Of a DNA stretch of 64,000 nucleotides, positions 17,284-28,334 are shown piece by piece (positions within the stretch are counted from its first letter, which is position 1; each line of letters starts with the position of its first letter). Source of the stretch: Trichomonas vaginalis G3. Lineage: Eukaryota > Parabasalia > Trichomonadida > Trichomonadidae. Where the stretch lies: positions 32,580,082-32,644,081 of the forward strand of contig NC_067207.1 in the NCBI RefSeq assembly GCF_026262505.1. Direction: 5' to 3'. The notes under the pieces were generated by a model. It saw only the letters and a program-made list of their open reading frames with translations, ran no database searches and was not told the DNA's origin. The position numbers and the translations under genes were made by a program.

Positions 17284-17850
17284 AAACTCCTTTATTTCTT
17301 TAGTATTATATAATAAGTCTATTAGTAAGCTCTGTTCTCGTTCTGTTCTGGTATTTTGACGTCTTTTCATGGTCTCGCATAATAAGATCATGAACTTTTT
17401 CTTGAGATACTCGAAGAGCTGAGGTAAGTTATCATATTCTGGATATGTAGGAAGCATCCCTGCTATCGTAAGTGTTGTATCAATAAGGATTGGACTTATA
17501 TCGGAAAAGTCGAGATCTGGAGTAGAATAAGAAGGTAAGTCTCTTACATGTAGGTAGTCATTATATGCTTTACGCATGAGACTGAGTTTCTGGAGCACAA
17601 CTATGAGACTTTGGTTCTGACGTTCAAGTTTGCTTAAAGTTCTCTCCAAGCTTCTGTAATAAACGTCAACCTCTGTAAGAGCAGATATTTTTGCATTGAT
17701 CTCGGAGATCTTTTCTTGAACTTCACCAAGTTTGACCTTAACTGACGTTTGAGCTCCCATCATGTTTTCATCAAGGTCATTCTCTATGTCATCAATGATA
17801 TCTTCCCATGAAGTCATGTTTTCATCATTGATCTTAACGTGAACACTCAT
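17275..17850 (-). CDS. Maverick B coiled-coil protein, unknown (191 aa)
   Basis: An acidic N-terminus (WEDIIDDIENDLDEN) is followed by a long heptad-like coiled coil (VQEKISEINAKISALTEV, LERTLSKLERQNQSLIVV) and a helical C-terminal region (LFEYLKKKFMILLCETM). It overlaps the 3-prime end of the convergent gene at 16996 by 9 bp. No family is recognised. It may be a virion or assembly factor. Confidence 0.6.
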   Translation of the reverse strand: MSVHVKINDENMTSWEDIIDDIENDLDENMMGAQTSVKVKLGEVQEKISEINAKISALTEVDVYYRSLERTLSKLERQNQSLIVVLQKLSLMRKAYNDYLHVRDLPSYSTPDLDFSDISPILIDTTLTIAGMLPTYPEYDNLPQLFEYLKKKFMILLCETMKRRQNTRTEREQSLLIDLLYNTKEIKEFLF

Positions 17851-17880
17851 GAAAAAATGTCAAAAGTAAAATGTCAATTT

Positions 17881-18279
17881 TTACTCTTGAGCTTCTTCTT
17901 TCTCAACCTGCTGGTCTGTAGGGTTTAATGTGCCATCACGTTCGACCAGAAGGTTCTGCTCAGGTCTGTCAAGGAGCTGTCTGTAGGTCGTGAAGGTTTC
18001 AACGAGTCCTTGGTAAGGAGTTTGGAGATCAACATCGACCCATGGGTGTTTGCGTAAGAAAGCAGCAAGGCTTTCACGCTTGGAGTCAATGACATCTTTC
18101 TTATTGGTTAATCCTTCTTCAAAGCTAAGGATTACTCCTGCAGTTGCTTCAAGTCTTTGGATCTGGCGTCTGGAAACCTTGGTGAGTTGTCTTCTCTTCT
18201 CGTTTCCAAATACATGCAGGAGATATGCAGAAACTACTTCATTAAGTTCGATTAAACAAATTGGATGAAGATCAGTCAT
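17881..18279 (-). CDS. Maverick B protein, unknown (132 aa), divergent from 18589
   Basis: The start is placed at 18279 (MTDLHPICLIELNEVV), because everything upstream in frame is an untranslated-looking 15-bp repeat array. The protein is helical, with KRRQLTKVSRRQIQRLEA and LAAFLRKHPWVDVD, and an acidic/glutamine tail. It shares a roughly 310-bp divergent control region with the gene at 18589. No family is recognised. Confidence 0.65.
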   Translation of the reverse strand: MTDLHPICLIELNEVVSAYLLHVFGNEKRRQLTKVSRRQIQRLEATAGVILSFEEGLTNKKDVIDSKRESLAAFLRKHPWVDVDLQTPYQGLVETFTTYRQLLDRPEQNLLVERDGTLNPTDQQVEKEEAQE

Positions 18280-18588
18280 GGCTTTTGTAAAGCTGTCTTT
18301 TGTAAAGCTGTCTTTTGTAAAGCTGTCTTTTGTAAAGCAAGCTTTTGTAAAGCAATCTTTTGTAAAGCAAGCTTTTGTCAAGACGTCTTTTGTAAAGCAA
18401 TCTTTTGTAAAGCAAGCTTTTGTCAAGCAAAAGTATTCAATTTTGTGAGAAAATGCTATTGTAAAGCAAGCTTTTGTAAAGCAATCTTTTGTAAAGCAAG
18501 CTTTTGTCAAGACGTCTTTTGTAAAGCAAGCTTTTGTAAAGCAAGCTTTTGTAAAGCAATCTTTTGTAAAGACATAACCGACGACCAA
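18280..18588. promoter_or_regulatory. Divergent promoter region with about 18 copies of a 15-bp repeat
   Basis: Roughly 18 units of CTTTTGTAAAGCAAG and close variants (CAAT, CTGT, CAAGACGT at the end of the unit) fill the space between two divergent start codons, with a short irregular gap near 18430-18460. Units of 15 bp keep both strands open, giving repetitive phantom peptides on each. The position between divergent genes suggests an array of binding sites or an origin. Confidence 0.75.
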
Positions 18589-19095
18589 ATGTCCCAAGAC
18601 GGTACAACACCAGCTCCAGCATCACCAACACCAGATATGATGGCAATGATGATGCAGATGATGCAACAGCAAACCCAGCTTATACAGCAAATGCAGGAAA
18701 AGAAAACTTTCAACAAACCTGCAAAGAACTCACAAGATCTTGAAGCTGGACTCAATGCTCTCAGGAACGACTACAAGAGAGAGCAGATGACGTTTAGGAA
18801 GAAGGGTGATGAAGATTATGAGAATGATCCGATCGAGGAAGACGAGATCAAGTCCACTGCATCCACAAAGACCCTCCAGGATGAAAGAGATGATGAGGGA
18901 TTCCTTACCAAGTCTCAAAGACTCTTTGTCCTTGAGTTCTTCACGATCTCTGCCTTGAGATCTATGAGGAATTGGAAGGGTCGCGTTCCAAGTGGCTCAA
19001 ACAAGCGCGAACTACTCATGACCGCAGTACCGCTCACTAAGACAAAAGTCCAGCTCATGGACTTTATCCTTTCCGCTTGTCCCGACGAGATCTAA
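18589..19095 (+). CDS. Maverick B protein with methionine/glutamine-rich segment (168 aa)
   Basis: The start is at 18589 (MSQDGTTPAPASPTP), after the repeat array. The N-terminal third is proline-rich and then methionine/glutamine-rich (MMAMMMQMMQQQTQLIQQM). A charged middle and a folded C-terminal part (RLFVLEFFTISALRSMRNW, LMTAVPLTKTKVQLMDFIL) follow. The M/Q-rich segment is a likely amphipathic or self-associating helix. No family is recognised. Confidence 0.6.
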   Translation: MSQDGTTPAPASPTPDMMAMMMQMMQQQTQLIQQMQEKKTFNKPAKNSQDLEAGLNALRNDYKREQMTFRKKGDEDYENDPIEEDEIKSTASTKTLQDERDDEGFLTKSQRLFVLEFFTISALRSMRNWKGRVPSGSNKRELLMTAVPLTKTKVQLMDFILSACPDEI

Positions 19096-19152
19096 GATCT
19101 GATCAGAGTAAAAACTTACATTTATGAGCTAAGCTCAGTAATAATTAGTTGT

Positions 19153-19359
19153 TTATTCTTTCTTCTCATACTTCTGTGCAAGGTTTCCACGGAAGAACTC
19201 AAGCAACATTTGGATCTTTCCAAGCTTTCGACCTTCTTTTTCGAGGTCATCCTGGTAAGTTCGGAATGCGTCAACGTGTGAGCTCGCATAGAATGCAGCA
19301 ACAACAACCTCTTCTGCACCTTCTTTGCTGTCAAGTGGCATGAACTCGAATCCTTCCAT
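19153..19359 (-). CDS. Maverick B small helical protein (68 aa)
   Basis: The start is at 19359 (MEGFEFMPLDSKEG), because an initiator-like TGTCACTTTTATTTG lies just upstream on this strand. The product is a short acidic-then-basic helical protein ending KYEKKE. Only 23 bp separate its ATG from that of the divergent gene at 19383. Function unknown. Confidence 0.55.
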   Translation of the reverse strand: MEGFEFMPLDSKEGAEEVVVAAFYASSHVDAFRTYQDDLEKEGRKLGKIQMLLEFFRGNLAQKYEKKE

Positions 19360-19382
19360 TCGACCAAATAAAAGTGACAAAA

Positions 19383-19685
19383 ATGTCAATGAGACCCACT
19401 CGTTGCATAGATGCTAAACCTGGTCCGAAGATGCAAAAGTTCTTCAGAACACTCATGTCTGACCAGAGGGAGTACGGTCATGAAGAGGTCATACAGATCT
19501 TCGATCAGTGTGTACCAAAGCCTGAGAATCCAGACGAACTCTTCATGTAAATTTACTTGCTTCAATGGAGAGATGAGAGACCAGGTATGAAACTCAGACC
19601 AATAACAATCTTTCCAGGTTTCTGCAATTACCTAGAACAAGCATGCCAGATCAAATGGTCTGACACCATCTTCCTCCAAAAATAA
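19383..19685 (+). pseudogene. Maverick B small gene, paralogue of 15289-15555
   Basis: The product begins MSMRPTRCIDAKPGPKMQ and shares KMQKFF, PKPENPDEL and a FCNYL block with the gene at 15289-15555, at equivalent spacing. The region appears to be a diverged duplicate, broken in about one place. The start lies 23 bp from the divergent gene at 19359. Function unknown. Confidence 0.5.
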
Positions 19686-19695
19686 ACTTTATCGT

Positions 19696-20139
19696 TTATA
19701 ACACTTCAGGATCTACATCTATTTCTTCTGCTTCATCCTCAATGTCGATCTCTTCGACAGGTTTGATAGCAGCTTTGAGTAAGTTCTTACCCATTGTCTT
19801 AAGTTCAACTGGGTTATATTCTTTGTCTTTACTCTTTGTTGATTTCGTGAGATCTACATATAAACAATAACTTTTAGTCTTGTCAAGGTTTATTCTCGCT
19901 GAGAAATGGTCAGGAATGTTTATAGCTATCTTTTCAAACTTGAGTAAATTAGCTAAACCTTCATTTGTGTATTTCTGCTTATCGACAAAGATCATGATCG
20001 GACTTGCACTATAACCATACTTTCCTTGACATAATGTTTGTGGTAAGCATATAAGTAGTCTCTTTGCTGTTTTATTTTGCTTCTTCACTTCATCTACAAA
20101 CTGTTGGATCTTAAAGAACTTTATATGATGTTCAGACAT
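19696..20139 (-). CDS. Maverick B protein, unknown (147 aa)
   Basis: A compact alpha/beta-like protein (KRLLICLPQTLCQGKYGYSA, IMIFVDKQKYTNEG, LDKTKSYCLYVDLTKSTK) with a very acidic C-terminus (EEIDIEDEAEEIDVDPE). Upstream on this strand is TTTTTATCGGGTATATAAAG, which resembles TTTTTTTATCGGTTATAAAA before the polymerase gene at 24378. The two may share an early promoter. No family is recognised. Confidence 0.6.
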   Translation of the reverse strand: MSEHHIKFFKIQQFVDEVKKQNKTAKRLLICLPQTLCQGKYGYSASPIMIFVDKQKYTNEGLANLLKFEKIAINIPDHFSARINLDKTKSYCLYVDLTKSTKSKDKEYNPVELKTMGKNLLKAAIKPVEEIDIEDEAEEIDVDPEVL

Positions 20140-20203
20140 CTTTATATACCCGATAAAAAGTTCAGATAAAAAAATAATTAGCTATATTTTTATTAGTGCA
20201 TAA

Positions 20204-20377
20204 ATGAGTCTTTCTTTGAGATTTTCTGATGAAGATCTAACTTTGGTAAGATCTTTAAAAGATGATGAAAACATTCTTTCTGTCATTGATGAAGAAAAGA
20301 AATACTTCAGTAATGATGTAAAAATAGAGCTACTCATTCATACTGAGAAACAGTTTGTGATCGTGATCTTGAGTTAA
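20204..20377 (+). CDS. Maverick B very small protein (57 aa)
   Basis: A 57-codon frame (MSLSLRFSDEDLTLVRSL start, KIELLIHTEKQFVIVILS end) with an ATAAATG start context after a T-rich leader (TATATTTTTATTAGTGC), like other genes of the element. Its stop overlaps the end of the convergent tail-fibre gene by 4 bp. Unknown function; called on context and clean fit between neighbours. Confidence 0.5.
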   Translation: MSLSLRFSDEDLTLVRSLKDDENILSVIDEEKKYFSNDVKIELLIHTEKQFVIVILS

Positions 20378-23300
20378 GCAGCTCTGAACCAAGCGAATAC
20401 AGTCATAAATGGTGGTAAGAAGTCTTGACCTTTTCCTGTTGCATCTGTGATTCCAGCTACTGTGTGAGTATGGTTTCCTGCAGATCCGCAGAAAATACCT
20501 GTACTAACATCTCTAGGGTCATCTGTGATATCATATCTATTCATACCTTGTCTATCAGAACCTGCTGCAAGATTTGTATAACCTCTTTTTGTCATTGAAT
20601 GTGAATGCTCTCCATTAGTAGATGTTGTTGCACTGAACCTATGGGAGTGTGGTGGAAGGTTTTCAACTCTGATAGTCTTTGAACCACCAAAGTCCATTGA
20701 TGAGTTAGAACAGTAAAGAAACTGATCAACAATCGGTTGCCAAACACCTCCATAAAGGGTTTGCGGGCTTGTTGAGCTCATTGATGTAAATATAGAACCA
20801 ATTGGATACATCATGTCAAACATGTTAGAAGGTCTATAAGTATAATCTACTGTGGTGACATCGTTCAAATAAACTCAAAACGTTATCTCCAGGATGAATA
20901 GTTAAGTTTGTTCCATCTTTTTTGTGGAACACAAGTTCAATAGATTTACCATGACTCAATGTATAGTAACTTGGACCTTTTTCTGATGGACCAATGTTAT
21001 AATTTATAAATATTGCAACTTTACCCATATCATTATTACCAAAGCTAACTGTAATGCTTTCAGGTATTCCATTGTTTACAGATGCATTAGAGATCTTTGA
21101 GATCTGTTCATTAACATAAGTTTTGTCTGCTTTGTTGTCTAAAGAAGTTTGAAGTGAATTTATGTCGGAGATATTGTGTTTATGAGATTTCAAAACTTTG
21201 TTCGTTGCGTCAAGTTCATCTTTGTCAGCTTTACTTTTAATAGCATCTTCAACGGTTATTTTTGCCTTAACTCTCAACCTAAATCTTGGCTCAACTAATA
21301 CACCGTTAACAAAGAAGTATGAAGCATAAATTTCAGCGTTATAACCAAATGATTGTGGTGCTATACCTGTGTCATACTGTACAGTACAGTGTATGTCATA
21401 ACCTTTAGCACGAATGAATTTATATCTTCTTTCATTAACATTTTTCGTATTCACTTTTTCACCCTGTGTTAAATATCCGTGGTAGTCCGTTATAATCTGT
21501 TCATCTGAACTTATATAATGAACATGGTTCTTGTCAGCTTTCTTATCTAACATTGCTGGTAGTTCATATACTTCGAAGTTTCTGGCATGACCTTCAATGT
21601 TCGTACATTTACTATCTAAACTGTTAAGAGTATCTTTTACGCTAGTGCTTGGATCTTCTTGTGGAGCACTTGAACCTAAAGTATAGTTCAAGATAATGTC
21701 ATCAGCTCTTATTTTCTTGATTTGAACTGGTTGGTCATTATCAGCTCCTATTTTATTGATTATAACAGGTTTGTCTTCTCTTGAACGAATTGCTGTCAAA
21801 GGTTCAGTGAACTCATTATTTTTCAAAGGAAACAATGTTGTATTGATGTTTTCACCATTAATATATACTTCTTTTGTATCAATACCAGATGGGAATGAAA
21901 CTCTTTCATTAACTTTAACTGTTGTACCATCACCTGGGTACATATCTTTCTCTGGACCTTTGATTGTCTTAAGTATGACAGACTGTGATAAAGTATATTC
22001 TTTAGATGCAACTTTACGTATCTCTTCGTCAACATAACTTTTGTCAGCTTTGTCTGCAATCTTAAGTGCAGTTCTTCCTCCATTATTTTTGTTCTCCTCA
22101 ACTTTCTTCGCTAATTCAGCAAGAATGAGATAAAGATAATCAGTAAGGTCATCAGTACCAGACATATTAATATTATTGTTCTTTCTTGATGTATTAGCAA
22201 CTTTCACTAAGGTCACAAAATCAGGGTACAAAGTACTTAACGTAGAAATGATTGTTTTTGGTCCAGGATCTTTCTCTTCTTCATCATTAGCATCACGTGG
22301 CATTGGAATTGGTTCCAAAGGTCCAGTCACATCAAAACTCTCAAGTTCCATATAACCTTCATTTCTGAATCTTTCTATATGAGTTATCTTCTGGAAACTT
22401 GTTTTAGTCTTTTCAACTAAATTTTTTATTCCATCCACAAAACCTCCTTTATGATTTGGACCAAGATTACCCAGAGTGTCAAGAACAGTATCTATACCTT
22501 CTTGACTTTCAACAAAAGCCCAAAGAGCATTTATTTGACTCTGGAGTGATATCCATGAGGCTGCAGTAGCACCGGCGTTTGCTATGGCAAAGATGAATGA
22601 TAAAGGGTTGAACTTAAGACCAGATTCTTTATCTTTGACAATTTCAACGAAGTCATTGATATTTTTCTTCAAGTATTCCTTAGTCAGAAGAACTCCATCG
22701 CAGCTATACCAGTTGCTTTTGTCTTTCCTTTAACATCAAATGTGATTGGTTTCTTCAATAAAATAACTTCTGGTGTTGTACTGATGCTATCATTAGTGGA
22801 GAAAAATTCTCCGACATGACTTGCTAAGTATTCTTTCGTCAATAATGTTCCATCACCAACAATACCAGTTGCTTTTGGACCATCTTCTGTGAATGTCAAT
22901 GGTTTCTTTAACATAACTTTATCTAAGTATATTGCAATACCACTATTTTGTACTTGTTCATGACCTAATATATAAGCAAATGCTGCGTTTAAAGCATTAT
23001 ACAATGTATCTTCTTTAAATGTTAATTGACTGTTTTCAATCATTGGTATATTGAACAGTGTAGACCTTGGGTCAAAATGAACTCCATGGTCAATCGATAA
23101 TAACCGTTTAACATGATATATTATAGTCTCTAATGCTTCATTAATATTTACCTCACGAGTTTCTTGCAAACCATTACTCGCCATACATGAAAACATATAA
23201 TCTCTATCAGTTGTGAAGAATGGAGCATCTAAGTAATTATTCTCTACTTTTGTCACACGATTCTGTAACGCTTGAAGGTATTGATTTAAGTCTGTTTCAA

Positions 23301-23472
23301 CAATTGTACCATCTGGTTGCTCGATAGGTAATATACCAGGACCGATGGTAATGTCTTCATCAGCACCTTCTTTATGTATGACTAAAGCATTATCAGTAAT
23401 TCTGAGAGTATATTCTTTATATTGAAGTACGCTAGACTTATAACATTCATATGCATATGGAACAACACTCAT
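20374..23472 (-). pseudogene. Maverick B phage-like tail fibre protein with collar domain, broken
   Basis: A long fibre gene read right to left. The N-terminal region has repeats such as KATGIVGDGTLLTKEYL. The middle has repeated KADKSYVDEEI, KADKNHVHYISS and SLDNKADKTYVNEQI words and SHKHNISDINSLQTSL, typical of bacteriophage tail fibres. The C-terminal part is a phage tail collar domain: MMYPIGSIFTSMSSTSP, WQPIVDQFLYCSN, NLPPHSHRF, GNHTHTVAGITD and PPFMTVFAWFR. A shorter homologue is at 59041-60671 in element C. The likely role is host attachment by a virion. It is broken in about two places. Confidence 0.85.
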
Positions 23473-23491
23473 TCTTTTACTACATATAAAA

Positions 23492-24334
23492 ATGATGTAT
23501 TATCTACAATCGACTGATCCTAATAACTACGGGACAATACAGTTTCAAGCAGATCCTAACATGGGGCATCCAAGTAAGATAAAGATGAGAGTAAAAAGTG
23601 TCAGTACTATGGCGAACTTTATTGTTTGTGACGAAACAGATTATTTTGTCTTACAGTTAGACGAAGATGGAGAAGAAAAGGTGTGTACATTTAAGTCAGC
23701 TCTTTCATTTGATATGGATACTATTGTATCAAAACTACAAGAGATTGTAACAAAACAGTTTGATTATTATAACAAGAAAAAAGGTCAACATAATGTAACA
23801 GTTTCACTGAGTGCTACGAATCAACTTATATTTACGTCACAGGACAAAGGACATAAAGTCTATTTAAAAGATGCTTCACATAGAGCAAATCTTATTTTAG
23901 GTGCATATGGAATAGAACTACCTATTGTACATAATTATTATCTACAAATGCCAAAACCACCTATGCTCAACTTCGGGTATCAGTTATACCTTCGTTCATC
24001 AATGTCTGTCATCTCTGGGTTCAATAATATTGACCAAGTTGATGATCGAAGAAAGATCATGTACAGATCTACATGTTATAACATCAATGAGTTCTGGATA
24101 TCTGGTAAACCACTTATATGTAAGGAATCCTCACCATGGATAGATGCATTTCCATGGGAACTAACTAATGTTACGTTTACCTTAGTTGACTTCCAAGATC
24201 AGCCTGTTCGATTATTGTCACCAATGTTTATGGTGATAGAGATTAAACCAGATAAGCCAGAAGTTAGAGAAACCAATGATGTCAGTGATGATGATACAGA
24301 ATCTTCGTACGATTATGATTACGATGACGATTAA
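23492..24334 (+). CDS. Maverick B structural protein candidate with acidic tail (280 aa)
   Basis: A beta-rich protein (NYGTIQFQADPNMGHPSKIK, HNVTVSLSATNQLIFTS) with a HRANLILGAYGIELP block and an acidic C-terminus (DVSDDDTESSYDYDYDDD). The block is of the kind found in minor capsid proteins of Polintons and virophages (a leucine-rich LLGF-like segment). The gene at 60692-61402 of element C has HLRSLLGILNFEKDV in a similar place beside its tail-fibre gene. A minor capsid or fibre-base role is inferred. The start is near the divergent tail-fibre gene, 19 bp apart. Confidence 0.6.
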   Translation: MMYYLQSTDPNNYGTIQFQADPNMGHPSKIKMRVKSVSTMANFIVCDETDYFVLQLDEDGEEKVCTFKSALSFDMDTIVSKLQEIVTKQFDYYNKKKGQHNVTVSLSATNQLIFTSQDKGHKVYLKDASHRANLILGAYGIELPIVHNYYLQMPKPPMLNFGYQLYLRSSMSVISGFNNIDQVDDRRKIMYRSTCYNINEFWISGKPLICKESSPWIDAFPWELTNVTFTLVDFQDQPVRLLSPMFMVIEIKPDKPEVRETNDVSDDDTESSYDYDYDDD

Positions 24335-24377
24335 AAAAAAATAACGTATATTTTTTTATCGGTTATAAAAGACCAAC

Positions 24378-27300
24378 ATGCTCAATGCTATAAAAGGATT
24401 AGTTAATAACCTTTCACCAGAAGATAAGAAAGGTATGCTTGATATGTTTGGGATCAAAATGCCTAAGAAAGCTAAAGACATTACCAATAAATTAGCTCTG
24501 GCAATTAAGAATCAAGGAGGTACAGGAAGTGTAGCAGATATTTTCAAGAATGCTAAGAGCTTCTATGATGACTACAATGGTATCATGAATGTTCCAGCTT
24601 CAAATTCCCCAGTTGCTTTAGATCACGATCAGAGATCTCATAATAGAGCGTTAATGGAGATGCAACCAATATACTCAGACCCTCCACCAAAGATTGATGA
24701 GAGCGAATTAGCATACAAAGAAATACAGAATGCCTTTTACGTTGTTAAGAACATTAATGGTCAAAAACTTCCTGATGAGAAATGGTTAGACCCAATAACT
24801 AAAGCAGGAGAAAGATTCATTATGTTTAACATTGACCAATACAGTCCAAGAGGAAAAGATTACTTCAACAAGATGTTTCCAAGAGTTATGGCAAAGTTCA
24901 TTGGACAGATAGACCTTTTCAAACAGAAGTGGACATTCTATTACGACTTTGATGAGAAGAGAAACATTTTGCGTCATTTGAACATCAATACAATGGGATC
25001 ATTAGTTCATCAGTTACTTAATGAAGCTCCAATAGCAGAAGTACAAGAATTAGCATCTAAAGTCCTTGAATCAAACTATGACTTCTTCCTTTGTAGTATT
25101 CCTTCGTTAAGGAAGATCGAGATCTTTGACTATACAGCTTATTCAGATGTTGATGCTTCTGCTTTGAGAAAAGGAACGTACACACCATATAAACTCACAG
25201 CTGAAGAACAAGTTATGTTAGATACGATGAGAGCAGCAGGTCAAGAAAAGATCGCACTCAAGATCATCAAACAAAACCATTCAAAGAAGAGAAACAGGTC
25301 ACGTAATGGTCAGCTTTGGACATGGACATGCAAATTACCTATTAACTTAGAGAGGTATCAGATCTTCAACGAACTTAATGCAGAGACAGCAAAGAAGATG
25401 ATGAAAGATTCATGTTTCATCTACGCTTGTATTCAAGCTGGTGTTGACGAAGCAACAATTAATCATATGAGGGAAATCATTCGTGTCAAAGATTTTCCAA
25501 TGTCAAAGATTAAGGTTATTGCCAAAGAAACAGGAATAAGGTTCCATGTCATCAAATACAACGAGAAGTATTCAAATCATTCATATACTTATGAACCAGA
25601 TGAAGAACCAAAGATGACAGTAGAACTTTTATTAATGTATGACCACTACATGTTGAACGAAAAGCTTCCAATAAGTTCAATGTTCATCAAGAACTATGAA
25701 GATGTTTGTAAGTTGTGCAAGGATTGGACTTTAGAGAAGAAGATGTTAGTTAACAGAAGATATGAAACAAGGTATGCAATTAACTCAAAGTTAGTTACAC
25801 CACTTGCAAAAGTCATTGAACTCTTGTTTGCTAACAATTATTTCGAACCAATTAGAACAGGAGAACTTTGCACATACTTCACAACGATGTATAATGAGAA
25901 CCTTGAAGAAATGATTGACCTCACATACAATGAGCGTTATTGCGCAAGGATGAAGAAAGATTGGAGTTCAGAGACGAAGAAAGACATGAAGTTCCCAAGA
26001 GAACATGTTTTCTTTGCTGACTTCGAAGCATCAACTGATGGAAACATTCACAAAGCATACAACATTTGTTTCATGGAAGATGACGATGATGGTTATACAT
26101 CAATTTGGGGAAGTGACTGTGCGTCAAAATTCCTCGAAGCTTTACCAGATAAGAGTTTAGTTTATTTCCACAACTTATCGTACGATGTCACTTTTCTCAT
26201 GTCTCAGTTAGAAGAGATTACAGGAACTCCAATCATCAAAGGTTCACAAACGATGCAGATACAAGGAAAGTACAAAGGAAAACTTCTCTGCTTCAAAGAC
26301 TCTTATGCAATCATCTCAACTAAGTTGGAAAGATTCCCTGAAATGTTTCACCTCACTAGTGGTGAAAAAGAAGTTTTCCCATATAATTACTACACGGAAG
26401 AGTTAGTTAATACAACTAAAGTTGGTAACATCGATGATGCCATGAATCATGTCAAAGATATTGAAGCTTTTAATGAGAACATTGAGAAGATTGAAGATTG
26501 CAAGATTGATGATGAACACTTTGACATGGAAGTTTATTCGTCATTCTATTGCGGTCAAGATGTACGCATTTTACGAGATGGCTTTCTTAAGTTCCGCAAT
26601 GACCTCATGACTGAGTTTGAAATAGATGCTTATGATTATGTTTCAATAAGTTCTATCTCAAACAAACTCTTTGAGAAGAGAGTATATTGGAAGAACGGTA
26701 ATCTCTTTGATCTTGCAGGAAAACCTCGTGAATATATTTCCAAGTGTATTCAAGGAGGAAGATGCATGCTAGCTGAGAACAAGAAGCAATACAATGAAGG
26801 AGAACTCATCACTGACTTCGATGCTGTATCATTGTATCCATCAGCAATTGCTAGACTTTACTGTTTAGAAGGAATTCCAAAAGTTATGACAGAAGAGATG
26901 AAGAGCAGTGAATACTTGTTGGAGCATCTCTTTGATGATGACCAAGCTGAACCAACAAAGGAAAAGTTCATCTCAGGATTTTACTGTCAGATCGAGATCT
27001 TGTCGATCGGTAAGAACTCAGCATTCCCATTGATTGTCGTCAATCCTGACATCAACCCTGACTTACATGTTGCCAGAAGTTCCAATACATGCTGCAAGAT
27101 GTTCGTAGACCACATTACGCTTCAAGATCTGATCAAGTTCCAAGAGATCTCATGCAAAGTCATTGATGGATACTATTATGATGGAAAAAAGGGACATGAC
27201 AATAAGGAATGAAGTTAAGAAGCTCTTCGAATTACGTGCTAAGTATAAGAAGGAAGGTAATCCGATACAAGAGATCATCAAACTTCTTTTGAACAGTATC

Positions 27301-28068
27301 TATGGTAAGACGATATTAAAGCCCATTGACAAAAAGATTCGTTTCATCAAGGACAATAAGCTCACTGACTATATCATTAAGAACTATAATGACATACAGA
27401 CAATAGAGTTCATCCCCGATTCCGAACTTTCATGTGTAAAGTCATTTAAACCTATCGTTCGTCACTTTAACTATTGTCCATTAGGTGTTTCAATCCTTTC
27501 TATGTCCAAACGAATCATGAATGAAGTATTCTTCACAGCAGAAGATTTGGGCTTGAAGTTGTTCTATCAGGATACAGATAGTTTACACTTGTATGAGAAG
27601 GACTTAGATAAGTTAGCAGAAGAATACAAGAGAAGGTATAACAGAGAACTCATTGGAAAAGCACTGGGTCAATTTCATTCAGACTTTGCAGAGATTACTG
27701 CAGGACATATGTCTAAGGCACAAAGATCTATATTCGTTGGAAAGAAGACTTACCTCGACGAATTAACCAATGACCTCAAGGAAATTGCTTTCCACTGTCG
27801 AATGAAGGGAATCACACAGGACGTAATTGCACTTACTGCAAACCAAATGTTCCCAGATGCGATACAAGTACATTATGACGAGAAGAAAGGTTTGTTCTTC
27901 CCTGAGAAAGTTGGGGAAAAATATAGCATCGTGGAATTGTACAAATCTCTTTATGAAGGTGATGAGATAACCTTTGACTTGTGCATTGGTTCGAAACCAT
28001 GCTTCAACAAAAATAAGGACTTCACTATTTCAACGAAGTCATCTTTTGAACGTAAGTTAAAGTTCTAA
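24378..28068 (+). pseudogene. Maverick B protein-primed family B DNA polymerase, broken
   Basis: The replicative polymerase of the element. An N-terminal region of about 340 residues (possible terminal-protein region) is followed by an OTU-like segment (DSCFIYACIQAG near 25405, LLLMYDHYM near 25625). The 3-5 exonuclease motifs are FADFEAS near 26020, YFHNLSYDVTF near 26163 and YCGQDVRIL near 26550. Polymerase motif A is DFDAVSLYPS near 26818, motif B KLLLNSIYG near 27285, and motif C YQDTDSLHL near 27570. Upstream is TTTTTTTATCGGTTATAAAA. It is broken in about one place; otherwise it appears full length. Confidence 0.93.
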
Positions 28069-28072
28069 ACAC

Positions 28073-28300
28073 TTACTTATTATTTTTCTTAGCTTCTTCC
28101 TCTTCTCTCAATTTCTTTGCAATCATTCGTGGATTCTTTGCGCGTCCAGCTGCTAATGCAGCTAATTGTTTCTCTGTGAGTTTACGCTTTGGTTTAGCTG
28201 GTTTCTCTTCTTGTGTTTGTTCTTTTGGTTTGAGTTCATTAAGTATTTCTTCACGAAGTTCATTCTTGAGTGCTTCTCTGTCGAAAGTATTCTCAGTCAT
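28073..28300 (-). CDS. Maverick B small basic protein (75 aa)
   Basis: It starts at the ATG at 28300 (MTENTFDREALKNEL). A helical acidic part is followed by a strongly basic segment KPKRKLTEKQLAALAAGRAK and a charged tail (KKLREEEEAKKNNK). The KRKLTEKQLAALAAGR word is of a kind common in basic tails of large eukaryotic DNA virus proteins and suggests nucleic-acid binding. Its stop lies 4 bp from the polymerase stop in convergent orientation. Confidence 0.6.
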   Translation of the reverse strand: MTENTFDREALKNELREEILNELKPKEQTQEEKPAKPKRKLTEKQLAALAAGRAKNPRMIAKKLREEEEAKKNNK

Positions 28301-28334
28301 TTTGTTAGGAGTAAAAAATTTTATTAGGATAGAA

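Noticed and set aside
18265-18588. Cysteine-rich repeat extensions of the two divergent genes (FCKA and CFTK repeats)
   Set aside because: They are translations of the 15-bp array on either strand; credible ATGs lie at both outer edges.
20374-20868. Integrated bacteriophage
   Set aside because: The collar domain looks phage-like, but the surrounding genes, TIRs and target duplication are those of a Maverick.
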